In this document: in pieces, positions 24,080 through 34,616 of the stretch
Layout of the letters: each line of letters opens with the position of its first letter
Numbering within the stretch: the stretch's first letter is position 1
Source of the DNA: Fasciola hepatica
Lineage: Eukaryota; Platyhelminthes; Trematoda; Plagiorchiida; Fasciolidae
Direction of reading: 5' to 3'
NCBI GenBank assembly: GCA_948099385.1
Contig: CANUEZ040000207.1
Location: forward strand, 1 to 64,000
Length of the DNA stretch: 64,000 bases
Translations under genes and position numbers: made by a program
Notes under the pieces: model-generated
The model's database searches: none
What the model was told of the DNA's origin: nothing
Seen by the model: the letters and a program-made list of their open reading frames with translations, nothing else

Positions 24080-24720
24080 TCATCAGTGGCTCTGGTTCAC
24101 GTGTAATATGCACGCGGAAAGCTGAGATCACTCCTCCAGAAATTTTTTCCTGGATTTTTGTGCTCCTCTTTCCTTATCTTGGAGTTTGACGGGTTCCTTC
24201 TGATATGTTGGCCTCAGGCCCACTTCAAGTTCAACAGAGAATCTTGCCATTCTGATATACATCAACTGAAATGGAGAATAGTTAGTTCCTGGCTACTTAG
24301 GAGCGCGATGTGATAACAACTACAGCAACAACAGTAAGGCCTGATCTCGAACTCCGCCTTCCGACTCCAGTCATTCACTGTAAGTGGGATTATTCTGTTC
24401 CGTAGGACGATTAGTTTGTGGTGATACGAAGTCATGCGTATCTTTCGGATTCCCAGTTCTTCAGACAATCTAGAAAATTATCGCTTTCACAACAAGGACC
24501 TTAGTCGGCAGTGTCTGATTTCAGAACCCCATGATTGCAACAATTTTTTCCATCATCGCTGCGGTGACCGTACTGGCGCGTTGATCATAAATGCCGATAG
24601 CTCCAATGCAACGCGTGAAGTGCTCAGTCTTAACCAGTATGTACTGATTGCCTCACGGTTACTTCGGGAAAGGCCCGACCAAATCAGTGGGCCACAATTC
24701 ACCTAACTCTGAAACTGGGA
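24080..24720 (-). pseudogene. Ty3/gypsy integrase fragment
   Basis: Minus strand, from 24710 downward: ELWPTDLVGPFPK, GNQYILVKTEHFTRC, IGIYDQRASTVTAAMMEKIV, then after a degraded stretch GTNYSPFQLMYIRMA and VELEVGLRP. This follows the gypsy integrase core closely (ELWQIDLVGPxPxSxxGNxYILVxxDxFTRW...DQxAxTVAxxxxExxV...GYTPFQLMFGRExRLPxEL). Several stops and lost frames. The second catalytic Asp segment (TDQG) reads as TLPTKV, so it is inactive. It ends where block E homology begins. Confidence 0.85.
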
Positions 24721-26129
24721 TTGACTGCATTGGACGTTGTGTAACCCGCTATTCGGATTCGAAAAGCTGGCATCTTTCGCCGTAAACATCGAATAAAATT
24801 TGACATGCAAATTCAACTCACCTCATCGAAAAACTCTTTTGGGCTGGTTAAACCCAAATTCCGTACTATCTACCACAGTTTGGTCTTGCATTTCTAAGTA
24901 GTTCTTTTGTTATCCAGACACTGTGACCCACTGGTTTTAATATCGACCACTGCTATTCTTGTTTCCACGTTAGCGGGATAGTTTGTTTGTTCAATCCCAT
25001 TGCGTCTGACAAGTTTAGCCTTGTTTCTAGGATAAGCTGTGCTATGACCTCAATTGTCAAGGGCCTAGTGGTTGATCTTATCTATTCGAATTTATCGCCT
25101 ACTTACCCTTTCTCTCTCCCGATTTCGGAATGACCCACTGGTATCCATGACCTGTTATTTAAGTTCGTCATATTTACCTGGGTTACTTGACAAGGCTCAC
25201 AAGTTTGAACATAATTATCTTCCTCTCTCAATAATTTTGAAGATTGGTGTTGTTTATGATTCAGGTTGATGGTAACATTCAGGAACTTGGTTTCTTAGGA
25301 GATCTGCTGTTCGCTTTTTGATTTTTGTCTTTCTTGCTCTTTATTTCCCTAAGGATGTAATTTGTTTGATAGATGCACGCGAAGAACTGGGTTCCATTAA
25401 TATGGGTCGGTAGTATTAGGGTCCAGTAGTATTCCACAAGACGTCCAACTAACCCACGGGTCATGTGAAACATCACCGGCAGAGCTTTTGAGAAATTGTC
25501 CACAAATCAGTCCGCCAACAAGGCAGGCAACACACAGTCCAGTAGTGAACAGAGGGCGATGGCATGCACCATTTAGTCCGCATCAAATCCAATCCGCCCA
25601 TCTTCAAGTGCCAGAGAATACTGAAGGTGGGTCGGGTTATCGAATCCTGTCACCAGGGCGTCCTTGTTGGAGGCCGTCTTCATTCCTTCGAAGCCCTATC
25701 GTGCTGCATGCGACATGGCTTGCTCCCTGTCTCTGATGAGAGCTCGAAGAATCACCAAAATACCCGGAGCCGACCGGATCCCAGAAAGCTCGGCTGCGAT
25801 CTCCAAGTCCTCCAGGAGGCCCAGAAAGCAGCCACACTAGAGCTATTCTGTCTTGTTCATGGCACAAAAGGTTAAAACACCTAAGGCATCCAGAATGACA
25901 TATTGCTCATGCGAACTCACGAGCTTGGATATCACTAAAATCACTCAGCTCTAAAAACACCACCCATTCGCATCTTAGATAGACAGTCCAATTCGTGCCA
26001 ATAAACAATAGGACAAAGAACGCAACCACATACTTTGGATAGCTTGTTTCATTTCACTGTGCTAGGTAAGAGTGACTTAATCTGGTTGATCATCGCAAGA
26101 CTGATGATAAAATTCTAAATTCGATGAGT
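24721..26129. other. no recognised gene; GC-richer patch at 25.5-25.9 kb
   Basis: About 25500-25875 is richer in GC than its surroundings and open on both strands (103 codons plus, 76 codons minus), suggesting a repeat or old exon. No family motif was identified. The minus frame at 25279-25503 is hydrophobic in its centre but not recognisable. Confidence 0.5.
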
Positions 26130-28748
26130 GATATGTATATTCCATCACGATAGTAGTCGCAGTACTTATGATGATCGTTACAGGATTTCATTCAAATACA
26201 CGTTTCTTCAACCCTATAAGTGAAATTTTGTTGCCGATGGAATTTTCAGAGTTTCTCAACTCGGGAGATCCTGACAACAGCGATATGATTAGAAGGAAGG
26301 AAATTCGCATTAGTACTTGTTCGGGTATGATATTAGTTCGTAGCTGAGGTTCAAATAAAATACACAAAGATAAATAACACTAATCAGCGAGATGCCCATT
26401 GACAGCATTATTGATGACAAAATTCAGAATTTATGAGAAAGATGATTGCATCGTGTTGTGAGCATAAACAGATTGTTTGGTCAGAATTTACTCAAATTTT
26501 CTCACCGACAAACGGAATATTTTGTACAGTGTGTCTCAACTTACAAAGCTCCGTATTGAGAAGTGGGGTGAGAGCTGATTTTTGTCACGCATAGTCTGTT
26601 TGACTGAGAAAAGCAGAGGTCATGTGTTCAGTGTGTGTTGTGATGGGATTGGTCTCACTAGTTGGGATCGCCTTGGGTGAATTGTTTTCCTGTGTTTGAA
26701 ACACATTTTTGTAAATTGGATCACTATTCCCAAATGAGCAGATATAGACGCGGTGCATATAATTTCATTTCATCCTAATTTGCTCATGCTATGCACACAA
26801 CGAACGCAAAAACGAAAACAGTTAGGAGCAAAGATCTATCTTAAACTGGTTACACCGTAAGTTCAGATCTTCCCCACACGAAAAAGAAAGGTACTAAAAA
26901 GTAGCCTTGCAAACTGATCAATGACCTACTTATCAATACTTTCCTCATACACACACACGTACAGAAACACGGAGTGAGAAAGTGATGGAACGAGATAAGT
27001 AATGCAAGGAACCGTGTTGAGAGTTCGAGTGGAATCTGATGTGTCGTGCTATCAAAATGCTGCACACGCGGCTTCAATGGATCTGTTTAATTTGTTCTTC
27101 CATGCTTCTCCTGAAATTCAGCCTCGTCACTGGAGGAGGCTCCCGATGGCCGCGAGAAGATGACACTGTGAACATACTCATGATATCATGGCACAATGAA
27201 GCTAGACGAAGGATATCAGAACGGCTCGTACCTGGACAACCGGCATCCGAGAGACTTCCACAATTGGTATGTCATTTTGTTCCACAGCAGAAGTAATGTT
27301 TGCTCATTTGACCTCGCTACCATCTGTGCTTCAAGTCTTCCACTCATCGACAATGTTCAGTTGAAAATCATTCTGGCTCTTGATCGTCTGATTTTGATGA
27401 CAATTCCATTTGGAATCACGAGCTGGAGTTCTTTTGTTCGTGCATGTTGTCTCTGAACTAGCACATTCAAGTAAAATAACTTATCCGTGTAAGTGTGGTC
27501 ATAGCAACTTTTTTGGAGCCCACCAAATTCAAAGTTGAGATTCACTGTAAATCAGTGATGCTTTTGATATCTATAGTGTGCTCACACTGACCGTTGATGA
27601 CCAAGACAAGGCCTGGGTTTTGACTAGCCAGAAGGTGGACTGTATAGATGATTTGCAGTTTCCGGGTTATGAAGCTGTAAATGTTATGAACACAATATGT
27701 TAGCTACGCAAGCTGACCTCATTGACCCGTGCAGAGCAATCATGTGGTTAGGATAGTCCGAATAATGAATATTTGCGGTCACGTGACCTATTGCTGGTCC
27801 GCGACGAATACAACCGAGGCACCGTTTCAGAATGTAGTCAATCCGGAGTCTGATGTACCGCCCAATTTAGTTGACATGACAGAAGCAAGAAAAACAATGA
27901 GCCAGGGGCCTGTTCTCTTCTGGAACGAGAAAGCTGATCTAGAGTACAGCTAATTGATGCATAAGTGGCATGGCAAACACTGTGGAGTAAGTCAGTTGGG
28001 GAACCCCAATTTTGGGGTATCTCCTATACTGTTGAAAACTCATCGTCGATTGCTCGAGCCAAACATATTACTGGAATTCTGTCGATAATAGAACAAGCTG
28101 TACTGGAGCGAAACTATGGCACACAGTGCTGTTTGCTATCCTATGCGTGTTGCCGTTCTGTGAATACTACATCGGAGTAACCCATAGGAACGGTGAGACA
28201 GAAGTACATCTAGTGCACGGCCACATGAGTGAATATAAATAGGTCAATGGGTCACCCATTATTCACCCCAGATATGTCTGCAATTAGCCTGGTTAAATCA
28301 TCCACATTGGTTCACTGAAACTGCCTTGACCTTATGCAATAAAACTGATCGCATGAAATACCTGACTGGTGTTAACGAAAGGCGTAAATATCCCGTTCAC
28401 AAGGATATCACAACATTAATCCATATCCCAGTTAAATAATGAGTAATTCCGGTAATGTGTCTGTGAAATATGTCAGCAGTATCACGCCAAACGATTTTAC
28501 TTTCAAATGCTCTTGCCTCACATATGTACCGGCCGGATCCCTGTGTTGATGACTGAGTACAGACTACTTGTAAGTAGAGCTCATGTCTAAATTTACTGCA
28601 CATATCTCGTTTTAGTGTCTCTGAGATTGTGCGTGCATGTGTGTGCCAATCTTCATTTAAAAAGGGCCAATGTTCAGTGAGAGGGGAGAATAATTTCAAA
28701 ATTGTCTGAATAGCTCGTTGTTAGTTGTCAATTACATTGCCGACCACG
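26130..28748 (+). repeat. CAP inverted duplication, diverged outer left part
   Basis: Aligns in reverse complement with about 36825-39340. Anchor matches include GATATGTATATTCCATCACG (26128) against the reverse complement near 39330, TCAAATTTTCTCAC (26493), CAP exon 1, and GTTAGTTGTCAATTACATTG (28719). Exon 1 and its intron start look roughly 90% identical, and other parts about 70-75%, with many indels. This sharply contrasts with the inner part. Confidence 0.85.
27057..27266 (+). pseudogene. CAP-A exon 1
   Basis: Seventy codons from the Met shared with CAP-B to SERLPQL, followed by the donor GTATGT at 27267 (phase 0). An in-frame upstream Met at 27039 exists only in this copy. Confidence 0.85.
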
Positions 28749-28776
28749 TTTCTGTTCTTAAAAGGTATATGATCAG

Positions 28777-28904
28777 TAATTGGCGGAACAGGCGCAACGA
28801 TGGGCAAATAATTGCACAATCAATCATGATAAGCCGAGTGATAGAAAACATCCGAAGTGGAAATATGTTGGGCAAAATTGGGCAGCCGATCATTCGTACG
28901 AAAG
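28777..28904 (+). pseudogene. CAP-A exon 2 (starts with stop codon)
   Basis: Acceptor GATCAG at 28776. The exon begins TAA-TTG-GCG-GAA-CAG and continues AQRWANNC...VGQNWAADHSYE to the donor GTGAGA at 28905 (phase 2). The frame after the stop is fully open and matches CAP-B residue for residue. Confidence 0.85.
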
Positions 28905-29062
28905 GTGAGAATGTGACCAAACGCTTCCAATGCTCAATGGGATTTTGAACTCTATGTTTGTATTCTCAATACTTTCCATCAAACTCGAGTGTCAGTTCAA
29001 ACATTTCCATTTCTTTGTTGTGACAAATTCACCGTGTCCAACTTGTTATTACTATTTTCAAG

Positions 29063-29153
29063 TTCATTCAACGCATGGTTCGTCGAACATATGAATTACA
29101 CGTTTGATACAATGGAGTGTGATCCCGGAGTAGAATGTGGCCACTACACTCAG
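29063..29153 (+). pseudogene. CAP-A exon 3
   Basis: Acceptor TTTTCAAG, then T to complete the split Ser codon, then 30 codons including AWFVEHMNYTF and ECGHYTQ, with donor GTGAGT at 29154 (phase 0). Confidence 0.9.
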
Positions 29154-29431
29154 GTGAGTTGAACACTTGTCAAATATCATTGTAGAGTCTAATTACCTGG
29201 ATCTGCACATTTTTGACTACTTCTGACAGCGAACGTTCGGCAAACGGTTTTGTGTAAAATCAATGATGAACCCACAGGTATTGTCTTTTCTTATGTTTAT
29301 TGTCCTTAAAATCGACCATTGGATTGATCAAGATGGTCACTTATCAACATCAATCTGATTACCTTTGTTGAGAGGCGATTTGGAAATCATAGTTGGTAGG
29401 AAATCCGTTTTCATTTCTCACTCACATATGT

Positions 29432-29503
29432 CCACACCTCGAACTGGATTCAAACCGGCGACCTTCCACCTACAGAGCTATTGCTCTATAATAGGAGGAA
29501 ATA
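29432..29503 (-). repeat. tRNA-like SINE remnant in CAP-A intron 3
   Basis: The minus strand reads TAGAGCAATAGCTCTGTAGG followed by TCGCCGGTTTGAATCC. This resembles the D-arm/anticodon region and the T-arm of a tRNA, and GGTTTGAATCC matches the Pol III box B consensus with one change. There is no folded acceptor stem and box A is weak, so it is a SINE-type remnant and not a tRNA gene. The mirror copy is at 36070-36141. Confidence 0.35.
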
Positions 29504-30096
29504 CACCGAGAAACGGACCACCGACAGAAAGATAGACAGACACGCAGACACTCACTGAAACAGAGAAGAGAAATCCAGGGGAGTGTCACAGATGCACACG
29601 ATATCATAAAGCTCCGAGGTACAATCACACTCAGACAAAACAGTCTAAAGCTAAATAGATGGACACTCGAACATGTCGAGAGATAGAAAACATATAGCGA
29701 ACAGACAGCAGAAAGACGAACAGACAGTGAACAAGTCCCAGTATGAGGTGGACAATAAGTAGATAAAATGATATATTTGAATCGGAATATTGTGAATTTT
29801 CATTGTTCCCATCGTATAGGTGCTCGTGAAAACCGGTATTAGTGCAAGTGGGCAGAATGAGCTGGTAGTTTATACCAGTCGACTGTCAACATCTGAACTA
29901 ATCAGACTCACCTCTCTTTGCTCGATAAATGTGCTGAATCTGACCAGTTCCACACAAATATCCAAACCAACAGAGGCTGTACCATCGCACTGTTCATCAT
30001 TCCAGTTTTCGAGGAAATAATCAAACACTCTTTGAATTCCATTTGGAAAATAAATGGATTCATAGCTGGTATTCCCTTTGATCTATTATATCTCAG

Positions 30097-30200
30097 ATTG
30101 TTTCGGCTAGAACGACACACATTGGATGTGGATCGGCAATGTGCAAAAAATCTGTGAGGTTTCCATGGCGAGTGACTGTCACTTGTAATTACGGGCCAAA
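30097..30200 (+). pseudogene. CAP-A exon 4
   Basis: Acceptor TCTCAG at 30096. Encodes IVSARTTHIGCGSAMC and ends at TCNYGP with donor GTGAGT at 30201 (phase 2). The family motif is normally HYTQVVW, and the Trp here is Ser (TCG for TGG). Confidence 0.9.
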
Positions 30201-30956
30201 GTGAGTGCCATCACATCACAGTTAGATTTCAACGAACAAGTCATGATTGATTGAACGTGGATCATTTTAAATTGTTTTTTGCTCTCTGGCCGTAATTCAC
30301 ATTACTGCCGTTATGAGCGACGTGAATATACAGGGCCATCATCTATCCAATGTAAACATTCCCAATGGATCATTCATTACCTCGAAATGACGATGATCCA
30401 GTCCATCAATGAACGAGTGAACAGAATGAGTTTGAAGAGAACCATGTGACTTGGAGAAAGAGTTTACGTAGTTTCCTAATTTGACCATTGAGTGCATCCA
30501 TTACAAACGAAAATCCAAGTAATCTCGAGTGATAGCACCAAACATTGTGAACGGGTTCGTCATTGCAAACTGAAGGACAGGGAGATTTTCCCGTGCCAGT
30601 AATCATTCGGTTAGATGGGCGCGCTTTGGCTTTGTTTTGACCATGTGTGTTACCAAATATTTGGTCTCTTCTCAATACGCTTTGGAAATCCCATGCTCAT
30701 CACCTCACTTATCTGGTTGATTGTATGGGTGGAATCAGTGCATGCAGAACTGGTTAGTCAGTGTGAGCGATATCTGACCACTGGATACAAATTTGTGGCT
30801 CTTCGACCACGTGATGAATCAGAGCACTTACAGTCGAGAAAACAAATGGGATATGTTTTTGCTCCTGAATAAGAAACAAGTGATTTTTATCTACTACACG
30901 ATGCACAGGTTCTTCAGTAAAACCATTCACAATGTGACTTTTCCTATTCATTTCAG

Positions 30957-31140
30957 CGGTAACGTGAGAACCATTCATCCATATAAGAAGGCAGGTCCTG
31001 CCGTATGTGAAGGAGTCAGGAAACTTGACACACCAATCGCATCCGTTGAGACAAGTACAATTCCTCCGGAAATAACAGAGGAAAAGGCTCGACGTGCAAA
31101 GCGGAAACAAATACGAACTTGTGAATGCTCGGAGAATTAA
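30957..31140 (+). pseudogene. CAP-A exon 5 and stop
   Basis: Acceptor CATTTCAG at 30956. C completes an Asn codon, then GNVRTIHPYKKAGPAVCEGV closes the CAP fold. It continues into a Lys/Arg-rich tail (EEKARRAKRKQIRTCEC) and TAA at 31138. An AATAAA occurs at 31683, about 540 bases further on. Confidence 0.9.
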
Positions 31141-31583
31141 GGGGAACAAACGTGCGCAAAATTTCTAATTTTCAGTGCATTATCCGATTTTCATTTCCAA
31201 CTAGCTTTCCATCTCGATTTTGTCGCACATTTCCCGTTCCTTTTCACAAACACGTTATCCTGTTGAGTGGACGTCCACTTTCACCATATCACTTTGATTT
31301 GCAACCTGGAACATTCAAATCTTCACTTGTTCTTTGCCCTCAATCTGAGAATTGGGTGTTTTATAAAGTGCCATTTTATCACCATTCTTTTGTCTACCTA
31401 CCTATCTACCAAGCCTACGCTCGACGATTCATTGTTCATTGAATGTGCTGACTATGCAGTGTTTTGTGTACCCTACCCTCAGTATGTTTGCTTCTCCCGG
31501 AAATTTCCTCTGCCATTTGTACTGTGATGCAAATCTATGATGTATCGATGCCTAGTAAAACCCAATTCAAGGACCCTTCATTA

Positions 31584-31895
31584 TCAAATGGATCTTACTT
31601 GAATCCATTCCTTTGTCCCAATATCCAAATTAATTCCAGAGCACAAAATAATTAATATTCTCACCTCCGAGCTTAGAAAGTGAATAAACTGGGTGCGTTT
31701 TAAGTGGTCCCACCTAAACAAGTTGCCCTTGCTCGGTGAAGATGTCAAAAAGTCTAGGATCGAAAGCTTTATGTACGCTGATTTTTCATCAACTGACTCT
31801 GTGTTGTCTACTGGTCTCCCCCAGAAAGATAATTTTGAACATTTTTCAGCTGAAGTATTAGAATGCACTTTCCGTTGCACATCATCTAACTCCAA
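31584..31895 (-). other. conserved unidentified open frame, left copy
   Basis: A 103-codon minus-strand frame 3' to CAP-A. A diverged but recognisable version exists at 62000-62344. It shares DNTESVDEKSAYI, SILDFLTSS-SKG, LFRWDHL and SSEV. Both strands are open across part of it, so it is unclear which strand, if either, is coding. No family was recognised. It could belong to the retroelement debris that includes the neighbouring gag-like piece. Confidence 0.35.
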
Positions 31896-32099
31896 ACATT
31901 ATGACAAGCTAATTATTATCCTTGAAGCACCACTTCCAATAACCAACAAGACACTATTCAGAACCGATCCATTGGGTCCTACGAATCCCCAAAGGAATTG
32001 AGCTCAAGGGCACACCACAATCCACAGAAACATCCAGTAAGATGCACTCATAACGCATGTGACAGTTTCTTGATGTTGTAGCCGCTGGTAATAACGCTC

Positions 32100-32275
32100 A
32101 CAAGGCGTTTTCTCCAAGGGTCGTTTAGAACCACACATTTTAGCACGACACCCTTCCAACCGAATTAATTTCCATGTAACGCGAAGGCGTTTTCAACACT
32201 GACTCAAATGTGCGTACCGAATGGGGGTTGATCATGTAACCTAAGTTCCCACAACATAATCAAACCCTTAAAGGA
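32100..32275 (-). pseudogene. gag-like fragment, left copy
   Basis: The minus strand reads NLGYMINLHSVRTFESVL, with relatives at 33298-33473 (+) and 62530-62690 (+, LGYMVDLHSVRTIESVL). The L-x-DL-N/HS-xT-ESxL pattern resembles the gag-encoded segment of BEL/Pao-type elements. This is a tentative reading from a short motif, and flanking stops make it a relic. Confidence 0.3.
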
Positions 32276-32455
32276 AGTGAGCATCGAAAATCATTCGTGA
32301 ACACTTGAATTAGGGGACAGGTAGTATTACCAATACTACTACTACAACTACTACTGCTGTGGTGAATGTGTATAGTACTTAGCAAGTAGTTGGTTGCTGA
32401 AAACGAAAATATGGACAGTTGTGGATTAACAACGCCTGCATGCCCAAGAGGCTAG

Positions 32456-32814
32456 AGGGACGTGATTATATCACACAAACAGTAAGCAACTGTCTGAGGT
32501 AAGAATTACGAATCGTATGATTCTTTCATGAATACGAAAGAATACTGGGCTACGGTTCACTTCATATCATCGATGTGAATGATCATTTCGTTTGTAGTGA
32601 ATTCACTTTAATATTGTCTGAAACCACCGATGGGAATGTACGAAAACTCAACCGCATTTTATTGTGATCAAGAATGGCAGTAGCGGTACAACTACTAAGC
32701 TTATCAGTATTAGTAATACAGTTGAAGTGGTGGTAATGATAGTCTGAATATTATTTGTGTAGTACTAGTTCCAGATTCAGCAGCAATGTAGAGGTGATGG
32801 TAGTAGTGATGATG

Positions 32815-32880
<66 letters not shown>

Positions 32881-33117
32881 ATAGTGTTAGTGGTGGTTCT
32901 AATGGTAGTAGTGTTGGTAGTGGTAGTGTTATGATCTCCAATATTCGCCTGGCTAACGGGTTGTTCATTGCAAAGTGCTTGTTCAACTATCAACAAAACA
33001 AACCAAATGGTACAAACATGCTTATTTGCAATGTTGCTGTCTCGTTCACTCAGAGACCGTCACCATCCAACGGGTAGCAATCGTATGGTTCGCCTGTCGT
33101 CGTTCACCTCATTGCGG
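32456..33117. other. spacer between the CAP arms
   Basis: 662 bp, unique in the window, separating the two near-identical arms. It contains the (TAG)n tract and no recognisable gene. The long Thr or Leu runs translated from it are microsatellite artefacts. Confidence 0.85.
32814..32881. repeat. (GTA)n microsatellite
   Basis: About 22 GTA units, with impure flanking units from about 32790 to 32930. It sits within 40 bp of the symmetry centre (32786.5) of the inverted duplication. A smaller TAC/CTA-rich tract (32332-32358) and its mirror (33216-33240) lie in the arms. Confidence 0.97.
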
Positions 33118-33297
33118 TTAGCCTCTTGGGCATGCAGGCGTTGTTAATCCACAACTGTCCATATTTTCGTTTTCAGCAACCAACTACTTGCTAAGTACTA
33201 TACACATTCACCACAGCAGTAGTAGTTGTAGTAGTAGTATTGGTAATACTACCTGTCCCCTAATTCAAGTGTTCACGAATGATTTTCGATGCTCACT

Positions 33298-33473
33298 TCC
33301 TTTAAGGGTTTGATTATGTTGTGGGAACTTAGGTTACATGATCAACCTCCATTCGGTACGCACATTTGAGTCAGTGTTGAAAACGCCTTCGCGTTACATG
33401 GAAATTAATTCGGTTGGAAGGGTGTCGTGCTAAAATGTGTGGTTCTAAACGACCCTTGGAGAAAACGCCTTGT
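33298..33473 (+). pseudogene. gag-like fragment, right copy
   Basis: Mirror of 32100-32275. It differs by one base at 33348. The plus-strand frame reads LGYMINLHSVRTFES. Tentative BEL/Pao-like gag relic as for the left copy. Confidence 0.3.
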
Positions 33474-33677
33474 GAGCGTTATTACCAGCGGCTACAACAT
33501 CAAGAAACTGTCACATGCGTTATGAGTGCATCTTACTGGATGTTTCTGTGGATTGTGGTGTGCCCTTGAGCTCAATTCCTTTGGGGATTCGTAGGACCCA
33601 ATGGATCGGTTCTGAATAGTGTCTTGTTGGTTATTGGAAGTGGTGCTTCAAGGATAATAATTAGCTTGTCATAATGT

Positions 33678-33989
33678 TTGGAGTTAGATGATGTGCAACG
33701 GAAAGTGCATTCTAATACTTCAGCTGAAAAATGTTCAAAATTATCTTTCTGGGGGAGACCAGTAGACAACACAGAGTCAGTTGATGAAAAATCAGCGTAC
33801 ATAAAGCTTTCGATCCTAGACTTTTTGACATCTTCACCGAGCAAGGGCAACTTGTTTAGGTGGGACCACTTAAAACGCACCCAGTTTATTCACTTTCTAA
33901 GCTCGGAGGTGAGAATATTAATTATTTTGTGCTCTGGAATTAATTTGGATATTGGGACAAAGGAATGGATTCAAGTAAGATCCATTTGA
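33678..33989 (+). other. conserved unidentified open frame, right copy
   Basis: Mirror of 31584-31895, identical in translation (103 codons). It lies 3' to CAP-B, which is on the opposite strand. Confidence 0.35.
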
Positions 33990-34432
33990 TAATGAAGGGT
34001 CCTTGAATTGGGTTTTACTAGGCATCGATACATCATAGATTTGCATCACAGTACAAATGGCAGAGGAAATTTCCGGGAGAAGCAAACATACTGAGGGTAG
34101 GGTACACAAAACACTGCATAGTCAGCACATTCAATGAACAATGAATCGTCGAGCGTAGGCTTGGTAGATAGGTAGGTAGACAAAAGAATGGTGATAAAAT
34201 GGCACTTTATAAAACACCCAATTCTCAGATTGAGGGCAAAGAACAAGTGAAGATTTGAATGTTCCAGGTTGCAAATCAAAGTGGTATGGTGAAAGTGGAC
34301 GTCCACTCAACAGGATAACGTGTTTGTGAAAAGGAACGGGAAATGTGCGACAAAATCGAGATGGAAAGCTAGTTGGAAATGAAAATCGGATAATGCACTG
34401 AAAATTAGAAATTTTGCGCACGTTTGTTCCCC

Positions 34433-34616
34433 TTAATTCTCCGAGCATTCACAAGTTCGTATTTGTTTCCGCTTTGCACGTCGAGCCTTTTCCTCTGTTA
34501 TTTCCGGAGGAATTGTACTTGTCTCAACGGATGCGATTGGTGTGTCAAGTTTCCTGACTCCTTCACATACGGCAGGACCTGCCTTCTTATATGGATGAAT
34601 GGTTCTCACGTTACCG
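34433..34616 (-). CDS. CAP-B exon 5 and stop
   Basis: Mirror of CAP-A exon 5. Encodes GNVRTIHPYKKAG, then the Lys/Arg-rich tail, then TAA at 34433-34435. Confidence 0.9.

Larger units (their letters stand above)
27057..31140 (+). pseudogene. CAP-A: venom-allergen-like (SCP/TAPS) gene with nonsense codon
   Basis: Five exons with GT-AG borders and consistent phases (0, 2, 0, 2) give 238 codons. In order they encode a signal peptide (about residues 8-26), the N-terminal CAP helix with HNEARRR (46-52), ANNC and NHD (80-88), VGQN (101-104), AWFVEH (117-122), CGHYTQ (138-143), THIGCG (150-155), CNYGP and GNVRTIHPYKK, then a basic tail. CAP proteins are secreted, Cys-rich and often released at the host interface; the ligand here is unknown. 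The first codon of exon 2 is TAA, where CAP-B has CAA. An alternative acceptor (GAACAG, 15 bases downstream) would keep frame and skip it. Of the CAP metal-site tetrad (His, Glu, Glu, His), the first Glu is Gln103. The usual Trp after HYTQ-VV is Ser146. Met at 27057 is chosen because ATCAAAATG is shared with CAP-B. Confidence 0.8.
28749..32455 (+). repeat. CAP inverted duplication, near-identical inner left arm
   Basis: Exact mirror of 33118-36824 (paired coordinates sum to 65573). By eye only four differences were found in 3.7 kb, at 28770, 28777, 31289 and 32225. Contains CAP-A exons 2-5, the SINE remnant, a conserved unknown frame and a gag-like piece. The sharp outer limit falls where the right side has 317 extra bases. 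Confidence 0.97.

Noticed and set aside
25725..25760. Hammerhead ribozyme core (CTGATGAG...GAA)
   Set aside because: The second core box reads GAAG instead of GAAA and no closing helices form. A similar CTGATGAG...GAAATC near 44490 (mirror 60550) has no self-complementary stem II.
27580..27955. Extra CAP-like exons in CAP-A intron 1 (a DKAW...C pattern and an FWNEKADLEY pattern)
   Set aside because: They resemble CAP helices, but exon 1 joins exon 2 at 28777 in matching phase and the right-hand copy does not preserve these frames, so they are chance frames.
29432..29503. Functional tRNA gene
   Set aside because: Box B and a D-arm-like stretch are present, but there is no acceptor stem pairing or proper anticodon arm, so it is treated as a SINE-like remnant.
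29820..30157. Open frames of 66-79 codons between CAP exons 3 and 4
   Set aside because: They lie in the intron; exon 4 begins at 30097 in another frame with a proper acceptor, and the conserved CAP motif THIGCG is only in that frame.
32751..32996. Thr-rich or Leu-rich 69-81 codon proteins
   Set aside because: They are translations of the GTA microsatellite in different frames.
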